Source: a bacterium (GTDB lineage Bacteria > CG2-30-53-67). From it: a DNA stretch of 43,743 bases. Positions 25,506-33,928 of the stretch are shown in pieces. Position 1 is the first letter of the stretch. Each line of letters opens with the position of its first letter. The notes under the pieces were generated by a model. That model was not told the DNA's origin. It saw only the letters and a program-made list of their open reading frames with translations, and did no database searches. Made by a program: the position numbers and the translations under genes. The DNA lies in assembly GCA_919901565.1 (NCBI GenBank), contig CAKKPE010000044.1, positions 1-43,743 on the forward strand, read 5' to 3'.

Positions 25506-26443
25506 TGAATATCCCCTTGGTGAAAAATGTTCTGGCGATGCCATCGAATTGCATTGTGATGCGGATGGAGTTCACTTCTACCCGGCAAAAATATTCGAGA
25601 ACTTTTGCTCGACAATGCTCGAATGAATTCATAATCTCCAAGTCTTCCAAAATCTGATGGCAAAGAATGAACTTTTGACGAAACGTTAATCGTGTAGTCA
25701 TCTCGCAATGTGAACCAACCAACATCGAAAGCCCAGTGATGTAAGTGACACAACGCTAATCCATTCCAAATATCATCTCGCCCCAGAGAACTATGGGGAA
25801 CAATATGGGCGGCTTCAACCTCCCACGATAGAGAATCGGGTGAATTGATTTTCATTTCGCAAATAGCACACTTGCAACTGTATGCTTCAATAACTGCCTG
25901 ACGAAACCCTCTCGTTCGTATGGCGGATTCTCTAGTTGCTTTGATAACTTTCTTTCCCTTATCAAATGGATTGTAGTTTTCAGGTCGTGGCGATTCAATC
26001 AACTTCTTTACAATCTTCTGAACTTCGTAAGACTTAGTTGGTAAGAAACTCTTTCTTGCAGTAGGTATGTTTGAAAGCTTTAGTGTTTCATCAAAGCCTT
26101 TCTCCGTTAGCATCCATTCCTTTTTCTTCGTGAGTTGGAGTGTCTTTGTCGGACGTGAAACCAATTTCTCTTTTGCCAAGGAATCCGCTGCTCGAAAAAG
26201 TAATCTATGCCAGAGGAGAGATTTCTTAACACGATTCTCTTTACGATATACTGTCTGCAAGAAGGCAGAGCGTTGATGCTCATTTAGTCCAAAGTCATTC
26301 GCTATTTCATCAACGATTTCTTGTCCGGCACCAAACTCTTTGATGACTCCTCCATGGCTCAGCAACGCTCGAAGCAAGGATTGCTCAACTTGTTTCCGTG
26401 TTGGCATGGCAAACTGTTCAAACATTTTGCTTTCGTAACTCAT
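25502..26443 (-). CDS. HNH endonuclease, putative restriction enzyme
   Basis: This 313-residue protein starts with a winged-helix-like region similar to the Mrr N-terminus (MPTRKQVEQSLLRALLSHGGVIKEF). The C-terminal HNH nuclease shows C192-x2-C195, EAAHIVPHS (His213 and His217), NGLALCHLHHWAFD (Asn227, His235/His236, Asp240). It resembles predicted type II or modification-dependent restriction enzymes of COG3440. The start is two bases after the stop of the damaged methyltransferase frame. The gene itself shows no lesion although its probable methylase is broken. It is AT-rich relative to the window. Confidence 0.85.
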   Translation of the reverse strand: MSYESKMFEQFAMPTRKQVEQSLLRALLSHGGVIKEFGAGQEIVDEIANDFGLNEHQRSAFLQTVYRKENRVKKSLLWHRLLFRAADSLAKEKLVSRPTKTLQLTKKKEWMLTEKGFDETLKLSNIPTARKSFLPTKSYEVQKIVKKLIESPRPENYNPFDKGKKVIKATRESAIRTRGFRQAVIEAYSCKCAICEMKINSPDSLSWEVEAAHIVPHSSLGRDDIWNGLALCHLHHWAFDVGWFTLRDDYTINVSSKVHSLPSDFGRLGDYEFIRALSSKSSRIFLPGRSELHPHHNAIRWHRQNIFHQGDIQ

Positions 26444-26445
26444 TG

Positions 26446-27159
26446 TTACCCTTTATTCAGCTTTTGCTTTCTATACAAATTCGTCTTCGCCCCGTTGCAT
26501 TCAGTTGCTAAATGCAAAACATTTGCGTGGGAAGACAATATCTCTGCCAATCCAGTTTGCTATCTTTTTCCCGAAACCGCTTCCCACTCTTGAATTATCA
26601 CGTCTCAAATCGGTTTCGCTTAAGTTTCTTAACCTTGTTTTAGCCCAGTCACCTACTGGGACCATCTCTTCTTCTTGGTACATATTAAATTTTTTTCTTT
26701 TATTGAATTGTAAGAGTCTTTCCCAAGCATCTCTGAACCTGTTGGGCCATTTTCCAGGATAGCAATTTTTTTGTGCCAAATAAATTCCTCTGTCCACAAC
26801 CATCCCTGTTTCCTCATTTCCAAGATTAGCTCTATGACATAAGTATGTCTTTCACCATCTACGACCTTTTCTTTGATATTCAATATAAAAGTTCCAGAAG
26901 GCTTCAAAACACGAAGAAGCTCTGCGGTTATCGGCAAAAACCATTCAACGTAATTATTCGGTTTTATCCCGCCATATGTGTCAGACCTGCTGTCAGCGTA
27001 GGGAGGGGAAGTTACAATAAGATCAACGGAGTTATCCTCCAACTTTTTCAAGATATTCTTGCAATCTCCCAGCAAGGTTTTTGCTGTAATTTCTTTTATT
27101 GGTTGTATATTTTTTTTATATGTTACATCTGTTCTTCTTTGTTTCTGATATACTTCCAT
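26446..27159 (-). pseudogene. DNA methyltransferase broken by two frameshifts
   Basis: The intact part has AKTLLGDCKNILKKL, the catalytic motif IV TSPPYADSRSD, and ELLRVLKPSGTFILNI, typical of beta-class N4-cytosine/N6-adenine methylases. At an A7 run near 26766-26772 the frame is off by one: the protein should go on from WHKK to NCYPGKWPNRFRDAWERL in the next frame. A second one-base lesion near 26520 separates IVFPR from NVLHLATEC, the usual C-terminal block. The reconstructed protein ends at 26446, two bases before the HNH start, so this was one operon. The start MEVYQKQRR at 27159 is preferred. Sequencing error in the homopolymer is possible for the first lesion. Confidence 0.82.
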
Positions 27160-27301
27160 ATTCTCCGTCCTCATTTAAAGGGAATTGATTTCGTAATATA
27201 CCATATTTCAGATGAGGTAGGATAGGAAATAAAATAGGGACAACTTGGCTGTTGAAAAAGCCTGCCTTTGTCTTTCGATCGCGTCATGGGGATGTTGTGA
27301 G

Positions 27302-27327
27302 AAATTAGGGACAACTGTCCCTAATTT
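27302..27327. other. palindrome next to the endoQ 3' remnant
   Basis: Perfect 12-base arms AAATTAGGGACA / TGTCCCTAATTT with an AC centre. A partial copy (AATAGGGACAACTT) lies at 27233-27246. Such TTAGGGACA palindromes are often linked to transposase-type repeats; the stop codon of the remnant lies in the right arm. Confidence 0.7.
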
Positions 27328-27424
27328 AATCCCTCTCACTCGGTTCAAAGATTTTTATCTTTCCATACTCCCCGTCATACCCGGGGTCGATATGGACCTT
27401 GCCTTCGCTGACGCGGCGGACCGC
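27326..27424 (-). pseudogene. 3'-end remnant of an endonuclease Q gene
   Basis: The minus strand encodes KAVRRVSEGKVHIDPGYDGE and then YGKIKIFEPSERD followed by a stop. This matches the end of the endoQ gene at 29272 (AVRRVREGKIHIDPGYDGEY and on), differing at a few residues and at the extreme C-terminus. Upstream in the frame is a stop codon, so only about 33 codons survive. It lies directly downstream of uvrD (27476), so uvrD is bracketed by an endoQ gene and an endoQ 3' fragment. The stretch 27175-27475 holds no other gene. Confidence 0.85.
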
Positions 27425-27475
27425 CTTGATATAGTATCCTTATTCAATGGAAATGCTTTGGCCGGGGAGAGCATC

Positions 27476-29275
27476 TCAGAAAAGACCGAGCTGCGGATTC
27501 TCTTTCTGAGGCGGCCTGCTCTTCTTTTGAAGGATATTCGCCTGAAACAGGGCCTCTTCGATATCCTTGAGAAAGGGGGAGGGTTCGCCGGGCAGGGGCT
27601 TGCCGTAGAGGATTCTTTTTCTTGCATGAAGAAGGTAGAGCTCTTTCATGGCCCGCGTGATCCCCACGTGAAAGAGCCGCCGTTCTTCTTCGATCTCATC
27701 GGCTGAAGGATTCCCGTCCCGGGCATACGGCATCAATCCGCGTTCCAGCCCGCAGATGAAGACCACGGGGAACTCCAGGCCCTTGGCGGCGTGCATGGTC
27801 AGGAGGGTCACGGCCTGCGCCCTGGGGTCGAAGAGGTCGCTTTCACGGCCCAGGCTGAGGTCCTGGAGAAAAAAGGGGAGGGCGCTTCCCCATGTCTGGT
27901 CCGGGTAATGAGAGGCCATGGCCTTGAGAGACCGCAGGGTGGCCTCATCGAGATTGCAGATGCCGGAGAGTTCCCGGATCAAATCCTGGAGGGAACTCTG
28001 CTCCCTGTTCTTTGAAAGTGCAATCAGGGATGCCTTGATCATCGCCGGGAGGACGGCATCCTTCTCAGGATCGGCAAGGAACCGCAGCATAGGCCGGACT
28101 TGCCTCATCTCAGGGCGGCGGTCGAGCCGCTCCCCGCTCAGGAACCTGCAGGGGATCCCGGCTTGTTCAAAGGCTGCTTGCAGGGGGCGGGCCTGGGCGC
28201 GAAGCCGGAAGAGCACGGCCATGTCCGAGAAGCTGTACTGGCCGGGATCTTCCCCGGCCTGGACCCGGTCGGTGTCGTGATGAAACATACTGGTCCCGCC
28301 CAGGAGTTTCTCGATCCGGGAGACGATCCATCCCGCCTCCTGTTTCTCGTCGCCCACCTCCATGATCCGGATCCTCTCGCCGGTTTCTGCATCAGACCAG
28401 AGCCTCTTCTCCATGCGGAGCGTATTTCTGCTGACCACCTGTTCCGCGGCCTTCACGATCACGGGCGAGGACCGGTAGTTCTGCTCGAGCCTGAGGATCT
28501 GCGCCCGGGGATAATCCTCCTGGAAATTCAGGAAGTTTTCCACCTGAGCGCCCCTGAAGGCATAGATGGCCTGGTCCGCATCCCCGACCACGCAGAGGTT
28601 CTGGTCCGGTCCCGTGAGGAGATGGACGAGCATGTACTGCGGCGGATTCAGGTCCTGGTATTCATCCACCAGGATATGCCGGAACCGGTCCATATATCGA
28701 TTGAGTATCTCGGGGTATGTCTCGAAGAGCCGGAGCACCAGGAGGATGAGATCATCGAAGTCCGCGGCGTTTCTTTGCTTGAGGGCGGCCTGGTACTCTG
28801 AAAAGAGCGGAGGGGCCCCGGTTTCTGCACGGTGCCGGTTCTTGAATGCCGAGATCTGCTTCAGGCAGGCCCTGGCCTCGGCGCGGTTTTTTGCCCCGGC
28901 CTCTCTCAGGAGATCGATCTGCTCCTCATCGGTCAGAATCACAAAATCCCGGTCATAGCCGAGTACCGGGATCTCTTCGCGGAGAATCTTCGCACAGACC
29001 GAATGGAATGTCCCGATCTCCTGGAGCATGGATTCTTTTTCTCCGAGCAGATGGGCGATCCTTTGTTTCATCTCCCATGCGGCCCGTCGGGTGAAGGTGA
29101 GGGCCAGGATGTTTGCGGGGTCCACCCCCGCCTCACGGACCAGATAGGCGATCCGGCAGGTCAGGGTGCGGGTCTTTCCGGTCCCGGCCCCGGCCACGAT
29201 CATGAGTGGGCCCTGCGTGTGGCAGACCGCTTGCCTCTGCTGGGGATTGAGCTCGTTCAGGAATTCAAGGCTCAT
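27476..29275 (-). CDS. UvrD/PcrA-like SF1A helicase paired with endonuclease Q
   Basis: This 599-residue protein is short for UvrD (usually above 650) and lacks the Tudor tail. Motifs are LNPQQRQAV (Q motif), GAGTGKT (29-35), FTRRAAWEMKQRI, VDEYQDLNPPQ, VGDADQAIYAFRGA, QNYRSSPVI, MHAAKGLEFPVVFI and VGITRAMKELYLLHAR. The extreme C-terminus reads NPQLGLF, which fits the bacterial sliding-clamp-binding consensus QL(S/D)LF. The ATG overlaps the endoQ stop (ATGTAA region, four bases), so the two are coupled. It likely unwinds DNA at the nick made by its partner; this is inference. Confidence 0.93.
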   Translation of the reverse strand: MSLEFLNELNPQQRQAVCHTQGPLMIVAGAGTGKTRTLTCRIAYLVREAGVDPANILALTFTRRAAWEMKQRIAHLLGEKESMLQEIGTFHSVCAKILREEIPVLGYDRDFVILTDEEQIDLLREAGAKNRAEARACLKQISAFKNRHRAETGAPPLFSEYQAALKQRNAADFDDLILLVLRLFETYPEILNRYMDRFRHILVDEYQDLNPPQYMLVHLLTGPDQNLCVVGDADQAIYAFRGAQVENFLNFQEDYPRAQILRLEQNYRSSPVIVKAAEQVVSRNTLRMEKRLWSDAETGERIRIMEVGDEKQEAGWIVSRIEKLLGGTSMFHHDTDRVQAGEDPGQYSFSDMAVLFRLRAQARPLQAAFEQAGIPCRFLSGERLDRRPEMRQVRPMLRFLADPEKDAVLPAMIKASLIALSKNREQSSLQDLIRELSGICNLDEATLRSLKAMASHYPDQTWGSALPFFLQDLSLGRESDLFDPRAQAVTLLTMHAAKGLEFPVVFICGLERGLMPYARDGNPSADEIEEERRLFHVGITRAMKELYLLHARKRILYGKPLPGEPSPFLKDIEEALFQANILQKKSRPPQKENPQLGLF

Positions 29276-30558
29276 GTAAACAGCCCCATCTGCCCGGAGG
29301 CCAAGGTGCGCTCTTCCGGCTCAAAGATTTTGATCTTCCCATACTCCCCGTCATACCCTGGGTCAATATGGATCTTGCCTTCGCGGACGCGGCGGACCGC
29401 TTCGGCCAGTTCATTGGAAATCGCCTGTGCGATCCCGGTCACGGGGGCCGCGGTCAGGACCGTATATTCATTCCCCAGGGCCGAGAGGGTGCGCATATAT
29501 TCCTTCTGGACCCGCTTGCTCCCCACCCCCACATTGAAGACCTCGGCGATGATCTCCTGCAGGGGGACCAGGCTCTGAAAGGGTTTGGCGGCCGGAGGCT
29601 TGTGGTCCTTTGGCCTGTCTGACAGATCCTCGACCCGGTGGAGCACGCCCACTACGATCTTACGGCCGCATTTCGGGCAGAGGCCGTTGTAGCCTCGGGT
29701 CTGCTCCGGTGTTGAACGAAGCCCGCATGACCGGTGTCCGTCATAATGATATTTCCCCTCTTCGGGAAAGAATTCAATGGTCCCCAGAAAAGTCTTCGAG
29801 TTCCGGTCCGCTCGGAGGGCCTCGCGTACCGCGGGATAAGAGAGGTCCGTATCGAAGAGATTGGCCTCGCGCATGAGTTTAGCCGGGGAATGGGCATCGG
29901 AATTCGAAATCAGGGTGAACCGGTCCAGTCCGGAGAGGCGCCAGTTCATAGGGGGATCAGAGGAAAGGCCGGTCTCGATGGCCGGGATGGCTGAGGCCAG
30001 ATCCCCGTAGCACTCCTCAATGGATGAGAAACGGGAGAAAGCCCCGAGCACCGAGAAGTGCGGGGTCCAGGCATGGGCCGGGATCAGGATATTTTCCGGG
30101 GAAGCCTCCATGGTGATCTGCAGAAGGTCCCGGCTGTCGAGCCCCAGGATGGGGCGTCCGTCGGACTTGAGGTTCCCGATGCCCGACAGGGCCTCGTTGA
30201 TCTTTGCGGCCGAGGCGAGGTCCCGGGCCAGGATCAGGTTGTGAACCTTGCGTGTCTGACCGTCCCTGGAATAGATGCAGGAAACCTCGGCCGAAAGCAT
30301 GAACCGGATCTCTCCCCTGCAGGATGCAGGGATTTCCTCGTCCTTGCGGTTGCTTTCCTTGAGTGAAAAAAGCCCCTCCTCCGCAGGGGCGAGCTTGTTT
30401 CCGATCTCCGCAAACCATGCCGGGTGGGTGAAGTCCCCTGTGCCCAGAAGGGTGATCCCCTTGAGCTGTGCCCACTGGTCGAGGTTCGGGAGCGTCATCT
30501 GCGGACTGGTGGAGCGGGAGTAGGGGGAATGGATATGCAGATCGGCGATGAATTTCAT
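29272..30558 (-). CDS. endonuclease Q family protein (PHP domain)
   Basis: The 428-residue protein has a PHP phosphoesterase domain (DLHIHSPYSRSTS at 7-19, TGDFTHP, AHAWTPHFS, SNSDAHSP). A zinc site with C278, C294 and C297 (CGLRSTPEQ and NGLCPKCGRK) follows, then a helical C-terminal region. EndoQ from Pyrococcus and Bacillus cuts 5' to deaminated bases such as hypoxanthine and uracil. The C-terminus is SGQMGLFT, a clamp-binding-like motif parallel to the PCNA-binding motif of archaeal EndoQ. It is the first gene of an endoQ-uvrD pair. Confidence 0.93.
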   Translation of the reverse strand: MKFIADLHIHSPYSRSTSPQMTLPNLDQWAQLKGITLLGTGDFTHPAWFAEIGNKLAPAEEGLFSLKESNRKDEEIPASCRGEIRFMLSAEVSCIYSRDGQTRKVHNLILARDLASAAKINEALSGIGNLKSDGRPILGLDSRDLLQITMEASPENILIPAHAWTPHFSVLGAFSRFSSIEECYGDLASAIPAIETGLSSDPPMNWRLSGLDRFTLISNSDAHSPAKLMREANLFDTDLSYPAVREALRADRNSKTFLGTIEFFPEEGKYHYDGHRSCGLRSTPEQTRGYNGLCPKCGRKIVVGVLHRVEDLSDRPKDHKPPAAKPFQSLVPLQEIIAEVFNVGVGSKRVQKEYMRTLSALGNEYTVLTAAPVTGIAQAISNELAEAVRRVREGKIHIDPGYDGEYGKIKIFEPEERTLASGQMGLFT

Positions 30559-30696
30559 GAATTTTCGGGATTTGGTTTATTTTAAAATACAAAGCAAGTA
30601 CATTTTTCAGTCATAACGCTTTTCTTTCCGCAGTTTAACTAACATATGATGGGACTGCAAGTATTAAAATAGCAGTGATAAAAAAATGCCGAAAAT

Positions 30697-30720
30697 AATC
30701 ACTTGACATATCATGTGATT
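30697..30720. promoter_or_regulatory. 24-bp operator-like palindrome over the hsdM promoter
   Basis: AATCAC at the left and GTGATT at the right are exact inverted arms. The middle is also largely symmetrical (TGA-A / T-TCA), giving 20 of 24 symmetric positions. It covers the -35 element. The first gene product carries an XRE helix-turn-helix, so autorepression is a natural hypothesis. Confidence 0.7.
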
Positions 30721-30731
30721 CATTGTATAGT
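30703..30731 (+). promoter_or_regulatory. sigma70-type promoter of the restriction/CBASS locus
   Basis: TTGACA (30703-30708) and TATAGT (30726-30731) are separated by exactly 17 bases. Expected transcription start is about 30738, leaving a leader of about 18-24 bases before the ATGs at 30756 and 30762. Confidence 0.75.
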
Positions 30732-30755
30732 CTGCTGGAATTTTTTGCTGGCGAT

Positions 30756-32600
30756 ATGTACATGAATAATATATCGGAACTCCTCATAGAACTTCGCAAA
30801 CGTCTTGGCCTAAGCCAGGAAAAGTTTGCCGCCCGCCTGAAAGTCTCACTGCCGACCATTAACCGCTGGGAGAAGGGCAAAACAAAGCTAAACACCTTAG
30901 CGCTCCACGCGATTGAAAAGTTAGTCCAAGAGTTGGGACCTGAGTATGCCGATCTTTACAATGTCTATTTTGGAACGACTAAACCAGTGGAACAAGGTTC
31001 TGTCCCCCGTAGAACACAGGTCAAAGGTACCATTCTCGATACCAAATCCATGGAAAATCTTCTCTGGAAGGCGGCCTGTTCGATTCGTGGCGAAAAAGAC
31101 GCACCGAAATTCAAAGACTATATCCTGCCGCTGATCTTTATCAAACGCCTTTCCGATGTTTTTGAGGATGAGATCGCGCGTCTTATCGAAGAATACGGCG
31201 AGAAGGATGCGTCGACGATGCTCGAAGCCGACCGAAAAGATCTGGTCCGATTTTATATTCCGCCGGAGGCGACCTGGCCGGTCGTGAGCGGTCGGGAAAA
31301 AATTGACTGGCCGGAAGGGAAAAGACCTAAGACTTTAGGGGAGCAGCTCACCTATACCGTCCGCTCCATCACAAAAGCAAATCCTTCTCTTCAGGGTGTT
31401 ATCGACATCGTGGACTACAACGAAGTCCGAAACGGTGAACGCGAGATCAGCGACGAGGCCATCTCACGCCTCATCGAACTGCTGAGCGATCCCAAGTATC
31501 GGCTTGGACTGAAGGATGTTGAACCGGACTTTTTGGGGCGGGCTTATGAATACTTGCTTCGGAAATTTGCCGAGGGACAGGGCCAGAGCGCCGGAGAGTT
31601 TTTCACACCCAAAGAGGTCGGTTGGCTGATGGCCTATCTCATGCAGGGTAAACAAGGAGAAGAGGTTTACGACCCGTGTTGCGGCTCAGGCGGGCTGCTG
31701 ATTAAATGCGAACTGGCCCTTAACGAACGAGAAAAGGAAATCGCTCGGCCGCTCAAGTTGTATGGACAGGAATGGACCGGATCCTCCTTCGCCATTGCAA
31801 GAATGAACATGATCCTGCATGATATGGAGGGAGAAATTGCGCGCGGAAACACGATGACGAACCCGAAATTTCTGGATGATTCGAGCCTCAGGCAATTCGA
31901 CATCGTGGTCACCAATCCGATGTGGAACCAGAAAAATTTCGACGAGGCTACGTATGAGAACGATCCCTACGAGCGATTCGCGACCCAAGGAGGCTTTGCG
32001 CCTTCCTCCAGCGCCGACTGGGCGTGGCTTCAGCATGTGCTGGCTTCTCTGAAGGAGGACGGCCGGGCCGCGATGGTGATCGATACCGGCGCTGCAAGCC
32101 GGGGCAGCGGGAATCAGGGCGAGAACAAGGAGAAGGCAATCCGCCGATGGTTTGTCGAGCAGGACGGGATCGAAGGGGTCATCCTGCTGCCGGACAACCT
32201 TTTCTATAACACCTCTGCCGCGGGCATCATTATTGTCCTGAATCGAAAGAAGCCGAAAGGTCGAAAGGGTAAGATCGTTCTGGTCAATGCAAGCGGAGAG
32301 TTTCAGAAAGGCAGGCCCAAGAACTTTATCCCCGATGAATCCATCAAGAAAATCGCCGACGCCTTTCATGCGGGCAAGGACATGGACCGGTTCGTCAAGG
32401 TTGTTGGCGTCGAAGAGATCGCCAAGAAGGACTATAATCTCTCGCCCTCCCGTTATATCGAAACCGCCGCTGCGACCGAGCATCGGGACGTGCAGACCTT
32501 GCTGGATGAGTTGGCGAAACTGGATACCGAAGCAAAGCGATTGGATGGGGAGCTGAAAGAGATCTTTACGGAACTGGGGTACAAGTGGAAAGAGCATTGA
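30756..32600 (+). CDS. hsdM: HsdM with N-terminal XRE helix-turn-helix
   Basis: This is a modification subunit of a type I restriction-modification system, a SAM-dependent N6-adenine methylase. Unusually, residues about 4-60 form an XRE-type helix-turn-helix (ISELLIELRKRLGLSQEKFA, LKVSLPTINRWEKGKT). A linker leads to the HsdM N-domain (MENLLWKAACSIRGEKDAPKFKDYILPLIF), then SAM motif I DPCCGSGGLLIKC and catalytic motif IV NPMWNQKNF. The open frame extends back to 30723, but that overlaps the -10 box, so I use the ATG at 30756 (30762 also possible). It is followed by hsdS with a TGATG overlap. The fused regulator with a palindrome at its own promoter suggests built-in expression control. Confidence 0.93.
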   Translation: MYMNNISELLIELRKRLGLSQEKFAARLKVSLPTINRWEKGKTKLNTLALHAIEKLVQELGPEYADLYNVYFGTTKPVEQGSVPRRTQVKGTILDTKSMENLLWKAACSIRGEKDAPKFKDYILPLIFIKRLSDVFEDEIARLIEEYGEKDASTMLEADRKDLVRFYIPPEATWPVVSGREKIDWPEGKRPKTLGEQLTYTVRSITKANPSLQGVIDIVDYNEVRNGEREISDEAISRLIELLSDPKYRLGLKDVEPDFLGRAYEYLLRKFAEGQGQSAGEFFTPKEVGWLMAYLMQGKQGEEVYDPCCGSGGLLIKCELALNEREKEIARPLKLYGQEWTGSSFAIARMNMILHDMEGEIARGNTMTNPKFLDDSSLRQFDIVVTNPMWNQKNFDEATYENDPYERFATQGGFAPSSSADWAWLQHVLASLKEDGRAAMVIDTGAASRGSGNQGENKEKAIRRWFVEQDGIEGVILLPDNLFYNTSAAGIIIVLNRKKPKGRKGKIVLVNASGEFQKGRPKNFIPDESIKKIADAFHAGKDMDRFVKVVGVEEIAKKDYNLSPSRYIETAAATEHRDVQTLLDELAKLDTEAKRLDGELKEIFTELGYKWKEH

Positions 32601-33928
32601 TGAAATCGAATTTCGTTGAGTTTGAAGATTTGAATGCTACAAAAACTGGGGATGGCATCCCTGATGGCTGGGATACCAGCACCCTTCGGTCTCTGTGCCG
32701 GAGAGCCGGAACTACCGATCCTACCAAGAATCCGAATCTATCGTTTGAATACGTGGATGTTTCGTCTATTTCAAATGAACTTTGGAAAATCACAACTACG
32801 ACTCGACATACGGGGGCAACCGCTCCCAGTCGTGCACGCAAGTTTGTTCAGGTACGGGATGTCATTTTCGCGACGGTTAGACCCACCCTTAAACGCGTCG
32901 CTCTGGTGCCTAACGATCTTGACGGTCAAATCGTCTCCACCGCTTTTTGCGTCCTTCGTGCCGATCCCGCAAAAGCCGATTCCCACTTCCTTTATTATTC
33001 GCTCTTAACAGATGACTTCATCGCGCGGATGGAAAATTTGCAACGAGGGGCCAGTTATCCTGCTGTGGCAGATAGTGATGTCTTAGAACAGGAAATCCCT
33101 GTTCCTCCCCTCCCAGAACAACGCGCGATTGCGGCGGTGCTGGCGAAGATCCATGCAGCGATGGAGGTACAGGATAAAATCGTCGCCACGCTCAAAGAAC
33201 TCAAAGCCGCGACCATGGCCAAACTCTTCCGCGAAGGCCTCCGCGGCGAGCCGCTCAAGCAGACCGAGATCGGTGAGATGCCGGAGAGTTGGGGGGTAAA
33301 AAGTATAGGGCAAGTCTTCGAATTCACCACCAAGCATAGAGGTCTTCGATTTGAAAACTATGAGTCAATCCCATTTATTCCGATGGATCTAATTCCTTTA
33401 GATCGCCTTTTCTTCTCCGACTTCGTTCTCAGAAAACCTAAGGAGATCACAAGCGGGACCTACTTTGAGGAAGGCGATTTGCTTGTTTCCAAAATCACAC
33501 CGTGCTTCGAGAACGGAAAACAAGGAATCCCGACAAAAATCCCGGGAGCTTTTGGTATTGCTACAACCGAGGTGGTTCCGATTAAAGCCAAAGAAGAAGT
33601 GAGCCATTTACCCTTCCTTGCAATGTATTTGCTGGATTCTGAAGTCAGGAACAGTTTGGCGGGCAAAATGGAAGGAGCAACGGGTCGTCAGCGACTCTCG
33701 AAATCAGTACTGGAAGAATGGCCAATACCGTTTCCCTCTTTTTCAGAACAACGTGACATCGCAAATGTTCTATTGAAAATCCAAGCGATGGAAGAGTCCA
33801 ATTCAAAGAAACGGGATATCCTCAAATCCCTCTTCTCTTCCATGCTCCACCTGCTCATGACCGGCCGGGTGAGGGTAACCAACTTAACTGAAAGCCGGTC
33901 AATAAATCAGGAGAAAAAAAATGAGTAA
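32600..33928 (+). CDS. hsdS: HsdS, type I specificity subunit
   Basis: About 442 residues with two target recognition domains, each followed by a conserved helical segment: PPLPEQRAIAAVLAKIHAAMEVQDKIVATLKELK at about 170-205, and FPSFSEQRDIANVLLKIQAMEESNSKKRDILK near the end. The start overlaps the hsdM stop (TGATG). Each target domain should read half of a bipartite site. The next gene (CD-NTase) starts eight bases before the hsdS stop, so translation continues into the CBASS genes. Confidence 0.94.
   Translation: MKSNFVEFEDLNATKTGDGIPDGWDTSTLRSLCRRAGTTDPTKNPNLSFEYVDVSSISNELWKITTTTRHTGATAPSRARKFVQVRDVIFATVRPTLKRVALVPNDLDGQIVSTAFCVLRADPAKADSHFLYYSLLTDDFIARMENLQRGASYPAVADSDVLEQEIPVPPLPEQRAIAAVLAKIHAAMEVQDKIVATLKELKAATMAKLFREGLRGEPLKQTEIGEMPESWGVKSIGQVFEFTTKHRGLRFENYESIPFIPMDLIPLDRLFFSDFVLRKPKEITSGTYFEEGDLLVSKITPCFENGKQGIPTKIPGAFGIATTEVVPIKAKEEVSHLPFLAMYLLDSEVRNSLAGKMEGATGRQRLSKSVLEEWPIPFPSFSEQRDIANVLLKIQAMEESNSKKRDILKSLFSSMLHLLMTGRVRVTNLTESRSINQEKKNE

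Noticed and set aside
26760-26775. Programmed -1 frameshift at the A7 run in the methylase
   Set aside because: The run is a plausible slippery site, but a second independent lesion near 26520 also interrupts the gene, so decay or sequence error is simpler.
27476-29275. Second UvrD as a duplicate of the UvrD-like helicase at 12653
   Set aside because: The two share only the general SF1A motifs and differ in length, N-terminus and C-terminus.
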